A DNA stretch of 64,000 bases, from assembly GCF_018687715.1 (NCBI RefSeq), contig NC_056758.1, positions 25,765,001 through 25,829,000 on the forward strand, in the 5' to 3' direction. The stretch's first letter is position 1. The number at the start of each line of letters is the position of its first letter. Origin of the DNA: Carya illinoinensis (taxonomy: Eukaryota > Streptophyta > Magnoliopsida > Fagales > Juglandaceae). The position numbers and the translations under genes were made by a program. Positions 10,315 to 22,000 of the stretch are shown here, one piece after another. A model generated the notes under the pieces. It saw nothing but the letters and a program-made list of their open reading frames with translations. It did not search any database and was not told the origin of the DNA.

Positions 10315-13300
10315 CTATACCCGAATAGCCTGAAGATCAATTTTATCTACTTTAAAAATCCCTTTAAGCAAATGAGGCACGTCATTGTATGAACTCCACG
10401 TATCATTCTTCTGATCAGACGCCAAACGGGCCAAGAAATCTGCTCCTGCATTGCCTTCTCTGTATATATGTTGGATCTTAATCTCCAAGGTTGCAACCAT
10501 AACTTGTATCTTTTCCCAATAATCTTCAAGATACCATATACCACAATGCCCTTTTTGCAACCAATGAACCACTAACAGCGAATCTAATTCAATCTCCACT
10601 CTTCCAATATCTAAATCCTTACAATACTGAAGACCATAACAAAAAGCAATGAGCTCAGCTTCATTATTAGAGCCATATCCCAACTCCTTCGCAAAAGCCC
10701 AAAAAGATTCTCCTTCTCATCTCTAATAATGCCCCTGCACCCATGCGACCTGGATTTCCCAAGGAACTCTCATCCACATTTAATTTAAACCAACCCGGAC
10801 TTGGTTTGATCCATTTCACCAACAAAAAGTTTTTCCTCTTCACATGTTTAACTGGAATAGAGAAAAAATTTAACACTCTTTCATCTCCATCAGTTATCTT
10901 CTTAATAGCACGTAACCTGACACCCACCCATGCAATGGCTGCCTTAATTGAACCCCAGATAGAGCTCACAGCAACATGTTTATCTTCCATACGTGCCTTA
11001 CATCTCCACACCCAAAGGGACCAAGCCACAATAATAGGAATAAGAGCAAGCAGAGTACCTTTTTGAGTTGAATGAGTAGCACGCCTAAACCACAACTCCA
11101 TAGTTGCTCTCCAAGATCTCTACGAGTCATAAGGCATCCCTACCTATAGAGATACCCACCTCCAAATATCTACAGCAATCCTCCCATAAACGAGGACATG
11201 ATCTTGATCTTCCACACACCCCTGCGTACAACATTCACATCTTGAGACCAAAGGAATGCCCAACGACCTAATTCGACTATCAACAATAGGGCTATAGTGT
11301 AAAGCCTTCTAGATGGTAACCGAATATTTTTTTGGAAGAGCTGAATGCCAAATCCAGGTAGCCCATTCAGATTTTAGTGCACGAACACAAACACAATCCC
11401 AAGCCAATTTTGAGGAGAAAACCCCATTCAGAGTTGGTTTCCAAATCAATAAATCTCCACCCTCTTTTTGTTCACCGAGACAATTTAGAATTTCTTCTAT
11501 TTTAGTTGCCCCCACCAATCTATGTAACAAATCCACATCCCAACTATTTTGAAGCCGACATTCCCGGACTTTCAATAAAGGAAAATCAGATATATCACAA
11601 GAGTTTACAAGAGCTCCCGATTTAAGCCAAGGATCTTTCCAAAAGGACACATTTCCATCCCCCACCCTCCACCAAGAATTGCTTAAAACCTTTGGAATCA
11701 TACCCACAATATGCTTCCAAAATAATGTTCCTTTCCGTTGATCTACCAATGTCACATGCTGATTTTTCACATACTTTTTCTTGAAAAAATTCGCCCATAA
11801 AGAATCACCTGTCAATAAGTTCCAAGCAAGCTTCATAAATAAAGATTTTTGGACTTCTTCTAATTTTCGAAGACCCAAACCTCCTTCTCGAATAGGGGAA
11901 CAAATATTATTCCAATTTACCCAATGACACTTCTGCTTACCATTTCAGGAACCCCAGAAAAAATTACTCATAGGCCTCTTTAAGGCTACCATGACAGCCT
12001 TAGGAGCATGCAAAACAGAGAGCAAATGAATTGGAATACTTGCCAGAACATGTCTCAATAAAAGAAGACGGGTACCAGAAAACAGAAACCTATTCTGCCA
12101 TCCTTCCAATTTCCGTCAAATGCAACATAATAAATCATCAAAATACGAGATTTTCATACAACCTACCATAAGCGGGACTCCCAAGTACTTGACCAGGAAA
12201 AAACCTTCTGAGAACGATGTCAAAAGTAAAGATCTCCTTTTCCGAGCATTAGTAGCATGCTTAGAAAAAAAGATTGAGGACTTCTCTCTACTCACCACTT
12301 GACCAGACCAGGCTTCGTGTAACTCAAAGGTATCTCTAACTTCTTGAAGAGAAGATCTTCCACAATTAACAAACAACATAATATCATCAGCATATAATAA
12401 ATGAGAAACAAGAGGCGTACCTTGGGGATAAGAGAACGAAACAATATGCCCACTCATAAACTTATGCTTTAAAAGACTGGAGAGCACCTCCTCAACGAGA
12501 ATAAACAAGTATGGAGAGAGAGGGTCACCTTGGCGCAAACCTCGCCCACTAGAGAAAAATCCTTTAGCCGACCCATTCATAACCACTGAGAACCAAGGAG
12601 TCGAAATACAATTTCTGATCAAACTGCAGAACCTCCCAGAAAAGCCAAATGAAGCCATAACATGAATTAAAAAATCCAATCTATGCTATCATAGGCCTTA
12701 GCCATGTCCACTTTAATAACAGTATTACCATCCCTAACCTTCTTATTAATCATGTGTATCATTTCTTGGGCCAAAGAAATATTTTCAAATATACTTCGCC
12801 TAGGAAGAAAAGCACCTTGTTCTGAAGAGATGATTCTGTTAAGGATAGGCGATAATCTTCGAACCCGAATCTTGGAAAAAGCTTTATACACCACTGAATA
12901 TAAACTGATGGGGCAGAACTTATCAAAACCAGTAGGCCTCTGCATTTTCGAAATGAGAACAATGTAGGATGCTGAGTAGAACCTCGGTATTGGAATGCCA
13001 AGAAAAAAATTCTCGAATCGCTGCCACCACGTCAACTTCAACAATATCCCAACATGCCTTATAGAAACCAAAGCCAAAGCTATCTGGACCCGGGCTACTA
13101 TCTACAAGAATGGAAAACATAGCCCCTTTAACCTCTTGGATTGAAGGGAGCTAAAGGAGGTTAGCATTATCCTCATCCAAAATAGAATTTTGCACCAAAT
13201 TTGACAAGTCAGGAAGATCTCTTGTAGCACGTGCCTGAAGAAAAGAACTGAAATAATCCACAGCACCTGAATGAATATCTTCCGGAGAATTTAAACATGT

Positions 13301-14436
13301 CCCATCTAGACACCTCATTTCCTACACAAAAGGTTTATTAAGAGAAACAAAAGTTTAAAAAATTGAGCCGAGGCCTCTCCTTTCTCCATCCACCTAAGCT
13401 TCACCTGCACTGAAAGCCTTGTTTCTTCTCTTTTCATCCAAACTGCAAGTTCTTCCTCGGCCTCGAATAAAGCTTGCTCTGTGTCTTCTGAAAAACCCTT
13501 CTGTAGTTGGCTTTCTAACTGTTCAATTTGATTCTCCAATTATTGGATCTTTGTCTCCGTATGGCCAAAAACACGACGATTCCAATCCTTTAAGACTATT
13601 TTCACTTTCTTTAACTTGGTAGCAAGGCAAAGAAGACCCATAGTCTCAATCAAAGCACTCCAAGTATCATTAACCACCTCCCAAAAATTATTATGAGACA
13701 CCCACATTTGCTGAAATTTAAAGGAGGAAGGACCATAGCGATTCCCCAAGTTCTTAAATACAAAAGACAAAGGGGCGTGATCAGAAGTTGTCCGTGCCAT
13801 ATATTTACATAAAGCGTCCGGAAAAGCACCTGCAGCCACAACATTCATTAAACATCTATCTAATTTCAACCAACTCCAAGCTAGACCCCTCTGACCATTA
13901 CACCATGAGAATTTACTCACCATAGCTTTCATATCAATGAAACCACAGTTATCAATAAAATCATTAAATTCATCTATGGCAACCCGTAATCTCGGTCTAC
14001 CACCACGATGTTCCTCCTCCCCACGAATAATATTAAAATCACCTACGCATAACCAAGGTGCATCTTGGACCGCATCAAGTTGTAACAATCTCCAGAGCTC
14101 CCTTCTTTCAACATGATTACATTTAGCATACACCACAGAAGTAACAACTTGCCGAGAATCCATGCTCATAGAAACAGTCACATGTTGGGCACTATAACTA
14201 ATAACCAATAAATGCAAATCTTCTTTCCAGATTAACCAAAACTTTCCACCAACACAAAAATTAGAAAAACAGCAATCAAACTTCAACAAATGTTGCAGGC
14301 TAACCATCCTGTAATCATCAGCAAAAGGCTCAGCTAACATAAGAAAATTCAACTGTAATTTCCTTACCAACTTACACACCCTTCTCCGAGACGTTTTGAG
14401 GCCCTGGATATTCCAGAACATAGGATTGCAGATCAT
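10315..14436 (-). pseudogene. LINE ORF2 (AP endonuclease - reverse transcriptase - RNase H), broken
   Basis: This encodes the enzyme that nicks the target and copies the LINE RNA. The start at 14436 (MICNPMFWNIQGLK) gives an AP-endonuclease domain to about 13750, with LCVGDFNIIRG and the terminal SDHAPL motif. A TAA at 13540-13542 interrupts the linker and frames change several times after that. Reverse transcriptase motifs are split over two frames at 13120-12116: [25 protein letters not shown] and LLYADDIMLF (YADD at 12394-12383). A zf-RVT region lies at 11878-11000. An RNase H domain lies at 10830-10400 with its acidic residues in NVDES, NNEAEL, ELDSLLV and GNAGADFLA. It ends at 10315. All core motifs are present but the reading frame is not intact. 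Confidence 0.9.
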
Positions 14437-16123
14437 AGATTCATACGATCGGGTTTGCTAGGAACCCGGGTCGAACTTTTAAGTAAGCGTCCCCCTTTAG
14501 GCAATTTCTTCCCATTTTTGGTATCATTATCCGAGAGATTAATTTTATTTTTTCCAAGGTGTTCTCCATCCTCCTTTTCTGGTTCAGACCCACAATCATC
14601 TTTACTATGCATTCCCACAGCCTCTTGCACCGACATGTCAACATTCTGATCATCCATAGAATTTTCTACTAACCCCTTTTCATTCTCCACCTCATCAAGC
14701 CCTTCCTCAATCCCCTTACCATAATTAATAGACAACCTACGTAGGTCACTTTGTTTATTATTAACCTCCATCATAGACAAACCGAGCCCAAGATCAACAT
14801 CATGAACACTCTTAGTAGCACCAGTATCACCATTCAAAACCTGAACATTTGACATATTTTCAGCTCCATATTTGCAACTATCAGCGAGACCACCTCCATG
14901 TTTCCAGACATCCCAACATCATTGTTTCCAGACATCCCAACGGTCCCTGAATCAAGCAAAATCTCCTCAAAATTTCCATTGCTTCCAACTGTCCGTGGCA
15001 CATGCTCAAGATTTTCAGACATCCCCACGGTCCCTGCATCCAGCAAAACTACATTCGTATTTCCAGTTTCCAAACCGACGAACTGAACTTTAGGCCCCTG
15101 CGCACTAACCAACTTCATCGAGTCCTTCATATCAGGACTCCCAATAATCCCCACATCCATAATCGACTCAATATCTGGCATCGCTATTTTCCCAAGCTCC
15201 TCTGCCGAAACACTTGGACCATCTTCCCCTGCCTTCTCAACATTCTCAACAATCGACCCTACGTTATTCATATGGTTTTCCAAAAGACCTTGAGACTTCA
15301 GCTTCCGGACCTGCAGCTGCTTCTCATCTGTTTTTAACTTCTGATCCATTTTCATTTTTGCCCCATCCTTCCATTTACATAACTGCAAATTATGCCCCTG
15401 TATTTTACATTTAGTACAATAGGCAGGCAAAGTTTCATAAACAATTTCAATATACCAACTCCATTCATGATTCAGGGTGCCTATCCAGATTCCACGAATA
15501 GGCGTTTTTCCAACATCAACTTCCAAACACAATCTAGCCCCATCAGTTTTAGTAGCACACTGTGTAGCATTATCACAACGTAAGAACCGGCCAACGGGAG
15601 CAACAATATTTTTCAAGCAAGATTCGTGGAAAAAATTTGGGGGCAAGCCAGGGAGAAAGACCCATACCGGTATCTTTGCCGACTCAGCATCTTCATCAAA
15701 ATCGGGCTTCCAATGGAACCCACGGTAAGACACTCCTTCAATGTCATTAGCTTCTCTAGACAGCGCCTTCACGAAATCAACTTCATTTGAGAACCGGACA
15801 AACACATTTCGTAGCTTTCACATTGCCGAAACCACAGGCTGAGCGTCCAGCCCCCATCTACTCCTTATGAAAGCCCGAATAATATCAAGAGAAGGCCTCT
15901 GTTTGAGGAATTTGAGAACCGTGGAGAATCTGAAAGGGGCAGCCGAACGTTCGATCTCCTCCTTGGAGAAAACCACACAATATTCACCATCTACCAACTT
16001 AGCCAGACGGAAAGGAAGATCTACCTCCGGAAGAGGTTGCAGAGTCTGCGCGACCAGCTCAGCAAGGGACCTCTGCCGCCCAGACGGTGCCGATGACCCA
16101 GGAGGGGCCACGGCGGCAGCCAT
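14433..16123 (-). pseudogene. LINE ORF1 protein (DUF4283, CCHC zinc knuckle), one in-frame stop
   Basis: This encodes the nucleic-acid-binding ORF1 protein that packages LINE RNA. The start at 16123 (MAAAVAPPGSSAP) opens a frame that meets TGA at 15818-15820. The same frame continues through the DUF4283 region (VFVRFSNEVDFVKAL) to the end at 14433. A CCHC zinc knuckle lies at about 15380-15422 (C-T-K-C-x4-H-x4-C, reading CTKCKIQGHNLQLC). A repeat-rich linker follows, with VGMSGN/VGMSENL-like units at 14890-15070. Its stop overlaps the start of ORF2 in the sequence ATGA (14436-14433), suggesting coupled translation in the active ancestor. The single stop is the only break I see. Confidence 0.85.
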
Positions 16124-17849
16124 GGGTCAGAAACAAACCAAAACTAACGTAGGGTTTTTTACTAGCTGGATTAACCTGGATTGATAGTGATGGGTCATGT
16201 TACAGGTGGTTTTTCGGGACCCAAATGGATTATTAACCAGGGTTTATATTTTCCTGGGTGCCAATATCCGTAATGGTCCTCTCTCATTTCATTTCCCTCA
16301 ATGTCACATTTCTCATCTTTTTAAAACTCAAACTGCATCATATCTTTCATAATCAATGTGTTCTGTTTTACAGATATGACATCTAAAGACCATCATCCAA
16401 TCCCCCTTACAGCATTAGAAAGACACAAATTTTGATGCGTTTCATATGCATCAACCATGCACAGAACGACCAAATTTTTATACACCAGTCCAAAGCTGAC
16501 AACTAGCTAAGGTACGTACGCTGAGGCAATTAAAGTCAGAAACTGAGTGAAGACTTTACTTTCTCCCAATCTTTCTTGACTGTTGGTAGGGGCCCCGCCA
16601 TTTGGAGAGGTGGGTTCCACGTCATATCTGCATGTCCGCCGCTTGCTTAACAAAGAAAGAAGGCAACGGAGATCCTCACGTGCTCTCGACCTCATTCCAG
16701 AAATGAACTAAGCATCAAGTCACAAGGAAGTGACGGAGATTGGAGGGGCACTGCTAAACTGGGTTAGCCTCCAAAACAGAGTCACCATTCTTGCTTTTGG
16801 ACTGACACTATTCAACCTTCCTCATGTCCATCAACCATCTGCCTTTCCATTGAAATTATCGTTGTCGTTTTCCCCCATTAATTCTGTCATGGCCCTGGCT
16901 TCCACCTCCAACCGCACATTAGGTTTCAAGTTTCTTTTTGCATACAATTTTCATGATTGCAGAGGCCAAACCCATCTCAGTGGTGGTTACCATATGCTCT
17001 GATCTATGATCTACACCTTTGATGCTGCTTTCGGTCTAATGGATATTAGCCTGCCTTTTTGTAGCATATATACAACATCCAAATTATATTGGAGATGTAC
17101 GAGTACTCCAGTATGTGATTTGGAGGGATGGACCCAGGCCAATTAGTGGTTGGTCAACTAACTTTTTGTAGCGTTGCATTTGTTTTGCCATGTGAACACA
17201 AGTTATTTTTCTCCTCTAATACTTGCATATGTAACTTTTCCAAAACTTCAAATTAACCATGTTGCTTAGAACCTCTTGTTTTGTTTGTTTTAGGACCTGC
17301 CACAGCCACAGAAAAATGCATGTGACCAAAGTTAGCTTTGATTAATGGTACTTATGCTAGCTACAAAACCATGTTCTATTACTTAAATTTTGTTGTTTAT
17401 ACTCAACTTTTAACCTTGCTTTCATACGTCCTAAATCTCATTGGCTGGCTCAATCATTGTAGGGCATAAATGCTAGTTAAAACATCATAAGAGAAGACAG
17501 TTTCTTTATTGTACATGTCTTTTCGTCCGATCGATCAGTACTTGATTCCTTGATTCAAATCTAGTTGCATGGAACTAGTTAAATGGTGTAGTAAATAAGG
17601 GTTTTGTTTATATTGCACCAAATGTGATATATCAAATCTATAATGAGGACTTGGTCAACTTCCACTTTGTCCTCATAAAGACCAAAGCACTAACTTTGGT
17701 CACGTGTTTTGCGCGATATTGTCTGCCATTTTTGTTCTTTTGCTTACACTTACGAGGGAACCACTACACCAACAAGCTCAAAAGCTACATATTCTTCGCA
17801 AAACAACTTAATGTGGTTTTACCATATATATCCCACCCAATTAATATAT

Positions 17850-18100
17850 GGGTAGTGATAGGCTTACTACCCTATCACTACCCATCCACTACTCAAGTGC
17901 ATTACAAGTTTTTTTTTTTTTTTTTTAATTTTCTTTAGGTATCTTTTTAACATTCTTAATCATTAAGAAAAAAAATTAAAAAAATATATAATTTTATTAA
18001 TATTCGCTTCCTTAATCATTAAGTAAAATAAAAAAAATCAAATATAAGAAAAATAATAGATGAGTTGTAGTGGAGTAGTAACTATATCATTTTCCTTACT
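17850..18100. mobile_element. MITE-like inverted-repeat unit
   Basis: The left end reads AGTGATAGGCTTACTACCC and the reverse complement of the right end reads AATGATATAGTTACTACTCC. The ends match imperfectly over about 20 bp around an AT-rich centre with a poly(T) run. No protein is encoded. Confidence 0.45.
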
Positions 18101-18252
18101 TAATATATGTGCAAACCACTCTTTATCTATACTTTTTTGAGATGGGACTTTTTGGAAGTGATGTTAAGTCTTGTTACCTCATGTACTGTTAGGTGTTGGT
18201 TCCAAGGATCATGTGCTGGATGGAATGGCATATTTGCAACCTTTTGATATTA

Positions 18253-18421
18253 GAGTTTTGCTATATACAAGTATTATCGTGTATTAATCTGTATATTAAT
18301 ACTGATTTATTCATACTAGAAATTTAAATTAACATTGTTTTCAATAAAATCTACTTTTTGACTAATCTAAATCACATTATATTGATACACAGATTAGTAC
18401 ATAATTGTGATTGCAATTATA
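18253..18421. mobile_element. MITE-like inverted-repeat unit (TACTAATCTGTGTATCAA family)
   Basis: The left arm contains GTGTATTAATCTGTATATTAA. The reverse complement of the right arm contains GTACTAATCTGTGTATCAA, and the arms pair over about 45 bp with mismatches. No coding capacity. Confidence 0.55.
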
Positions 18422-18970
18422 TTTTTTCTTGATAGTATACTTGCTGGTCACGTATTTTTGTGTCTCAGAATTCTTTTGCCATTTTTGAAGCATGAAAACG
18501 GGTCCAGAAAATCAGCTTTTAACTGTCAAATTAAGAGCGTTGGTGGGTTTTTTTGGAACTAACATGATAACATCATCAGATAAAGATAGATCGATGAAAA
18601 CAAAAAAGTACATGAGTTTATCAGTATATACGTTAGGTTGATTTATTTATTTTTAATATTTAATTCACTGGATCATCTTTTCATATTTAAATTAAAAGCA
18701 ATTAATGATATTTCTGCATCTTCTTCTATCTTCCTTGGTTGTTGAACCATTTCTACAAGCAATATTAATGTAATATTAGGGTAATATTTTCATTAGTTTT
18801 TTGACACAGATATATTGTGTTTTCTGCATGCCTTTTTCCTTCTGTGTTCATTCTAATTCTTCAGTTTTTAATGTAACCTATCTGGCTATAATTTTGTGGT
18901 CATGATGATCAGTACCTAAAGTATAAGACTTACACAAAAATCTCTCTTGACTTTTGATCAACACATGAAT

Positions 18971-18976
18971 TTTATT
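18971..18976 (-). terminator. Poly(A) signal of CPS
   Basis: AATAAA on the minus strand, 94 nt past the CPS stop codon. It is a plausible position for a plant near-upstream element. Confidence 0.5.
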
Positions 18977-19069
18977 TTTCTGGCTACTTGAATACAATTA
19001 TCCATGTGATTGAGAAGAAGATGATGCTTTATAAATGGCGACGACATCAATTATATATGTACAGAAAAC

Positions 19070-22000
19070 TCAAACTACTCTTTCAAATAGAACTTTCGCA
19101 ATGTGGATGTTGATGGTCCCATGATCACAGTAGGCTGCATAATAAAAACTCTTCGCTAAAGCGAGAAATGTTTGCTTGATATCAGAATCAATATCATCCG
19201 CTGAGTTCTGCAGCACCAATTGCACGAGTTCTTGCATGTCAGATTCTATTTCGGGGGTTGTGATCATGCTCATGTTAGCATATAATGAAGTACTGTGGCT
19301 GCCATTAATTTCTTGTACCTGAAAAGATCCACACATATTATATATATATAAGTTAATTTATATATAAAATAATGGAAATGAATTAATGTTGCATATGCAT
19401 TTGGGCGACCTGCTTGTTAAAATATTAGTTGAGTAGCCTTTACCCCTAGTGCAGGGCGCCACCAAATTGAAAGATCCAGTAATCTCTTTCATAAAAATTC
19501 CTTTTCATCACTCATGCATATATCAATTAAACATGTAATATATTTTATGAGTAGTACTTGTACCTTTGACACATTTATTCAAGTGGTCGGAAATATGGAA
19601 ACCATGCATGTAATATATAATATTATATGATAAATGTTTTGGTTAGTAATTAATCAAAGAAGATAAATATTATGCCTCGCTGAATTAATTAGAAACATGC
19701 AACTCGATCCCTCTTTAATTATCGTACGTGGTTCTTGGCATAGCAGAAGAATTTATATATATATATATATATATAAATTAACAGCATCCAATTTGACAGT
19801 TTTACACTAAGAAAGAGCTTGCATACATGCATCCAAAATAATGACATATTCCAAAGAGGCATTTATAGGAAGGACATGACGATGTTCGTACGACGTAGGT
19901 GTTTAATTCAATATATATATAGTTGTCTGTGTCACCAACCTTGTGTTTTTGGTAGGAACAAAGTTTGCAGTATACTCTGTTAATGAGGCTGGACAGTCTC
20001 TTGTACTGAGGATGGGACAAAATCTCCTCCCAAACCGAGCGGCCAGAGGTGAGATTTATCGTATGCGCAAGCAACTCCGCCTCTCCTTCGTGCCTATCGC
20101 CTTCTCTATGCCACTCCAGCAGCCACTTTTCCCACTATAAACATGTATATATATGTTTAATAGCACATTTAAATAAAATAAATATATATTTCTAGAAGAT
20201 TATCCATTCCCTTTTTAAGTGATATTGGGGAATACTTTAATTAATCAATCGGAGAATTTTGGAATTATATACTATGCAGGTATATAATATATAGATGCAA
20301 CATGCATGGAATACTAAATTAATATTTGGTAAATGAAAAAATTTGCTGATGTATGGTAATTGTCGTTGATGAGTCATGCATGGCCACCGTGGCATAATTT
20401 TATATATATGTATATGATGACATGCAACATGTAAAGCCCAAAACAATATACGTACATCGATGAAAAGCTCATATGTAAATATTTTATAAGATCAGGATCA
20501 GGTGGAGATTATTGCTGGATCGTGCCTTTTTAAGTAATGGAGCATTTGCTTATGTTAATTTGTAAGCGAGTGCATGAGATTATTAAATATCAGACTTTTG
20601 GAATTACTTTGCAGGTAGATCGATCGATGCAGTAGTACTACTATATAAAATGTTTGGTAATTGACAAAACTTGCTGACGTGTGGTAGTGGTTGATGATAT
20701 AAAGCCTAAATATATATAATATTATATCGATGAAATTTAAGTCACTACTAATTCCTGTAATTAATTATAAGTAACTCACCGCTTGTCGTAAATGGTGGCT
20801 AATATCTTGTCCGTGCGCAACTACTGCCTCCAACGAGAGATGCCTTAGGGTTTCAAGCAATATCCCGACGAGTGCCTGCCCTGCAGTGATCTTCTTTGTA
20901 ATAATATTGGACCTTGATCTGCAACATATAAAGGCACAGCTGGCCACAATTAATATTATATATATATATATATATATGAAGTATAATATATATTTTTACC
21001 TTAATTAATTAATTTATCGGTTAATGGCAGCAGCTTGCCGGCCAGCTATATATCATTAATGCCAATAATAATTTTGAGGCTTTGACCTTGTAGAATAATT
21101 TTCCGTGAATGATACCATATATACGACTTTGATCATGAAATGACTTTAAGATAAGAGTACTATATAAACATGGCAGACACATGCATATACAATTAAAAGC
21201 ATTTTGGACCAGTTTGATCTAATTTTCCTATGCATGGTTGGTGCTTTTTCCTTGACATAAACATTACAGTCGCACGCACACTCGATCGATCATCCTTTTG
21301 TTCAAGTACTACTACTACTACTCTCATTGTTTGATGCACTATCATCATGTGTGTGTGTGTGTGTACATACACATATATAGCAAAACAGCATGCTGCATGA
21401 TCACCATGTGGCTGGTGCATGGGATTGTTCTTGCAATTGCCATTAGTGGATTTGTAGAACTACGCCCCGTATTGGAAGGGGTCGCCCACAATGACCCCAC
21501 TACTACTACTTGATCAGGATATTGATAAATTAGGCAATGATGTACTTAAAGAAAATCTACCTATCATAAGTGCACAGAGGATTGGAAAATCCAGACACGT
21601 TATATTAATATTTAATAATATCTATCTATTCCATTCTCCCCAACTTTAACTGATCATGTGTTACCTTTCAAATAAGACATGAATGCTAATTTTTGAATGC
21701 ATAATTTTGTCAAATGGGCACTTAATTAATTAGTCAGAATTATAATATTATAATATTGACCTTCATGTGCCCATTTTTACAATTCCTGCAATTCGTTTGG
21801 TGTCATGAATACCAATTGGACTAGTCCTATTTTCTGGATGTAATAGACTTGACATATATTCCAGAGGGCTGGCATTAAAATTTAAGTAGTTTACCTGGTC
21901 GAAAACTATTATTTTAGAAGATTAAGTAATTATACCTAATTCCCATTATCATGTAGTCTCGAGGATGAGAGTGGTTTCTGAATTCATGCAGGAAGGCTGT

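Larger units (their letters stand above)
10023..16176 (-). mobile_element. L1-type LINE (non-LTR retrotransposon), nearly full length
   Basis: The element runs on the minus strand from about 16163 to 10036. It holds ORF1 (RNA-binding, DUF4283 plus zinc knuckle) and ORF2 (endonuclease, reverse transcriptase, RNase H). The 3' end is an A-rich tail, seen on the plus strand as the T-rich run at 10039-10059. Immediately next to it is AGCTAGATTAACC (10023-10035). A near copy, AGCTGGATTAACC (16164-16176), lies just beyond the 5' end, so this is probably the target-site duplication with one mismatch. If so, the 5' leader before ORF1 is only about 40 nt and the insertion is almost complete. Confidence 0.85.
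16177..18970. other. Intergenic region downstream of CPS
   Basis: No convincing gene. Open frames at 16507-16695, 16730-17002 and 17624-17938 are short and match no domain I know. The stretch 16540-16720 is the least AT-rich and includes CACGTG at 16676-16681 (a G-box-type palindrome). Two MITE-like units occupy 17850-18100 and 18253-18421. Confidence 0.5.

Noticed and set aside
16730..17002. 90-residue plus frame downstream of CPS as a gene
   Set aside because: No recognised motif, no splice or poly(A) context, and the codon pattern is not convincing.
19140..19240. Acidic stretch ADDIDSD near the CPS C-terminus as a class I DDxxD site
   Set aside because: The spacing is wrong and monofunctional CPS proteins commonly have a similar acidic C-terminal segment. 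No NSE/DTE motif accompanies it.
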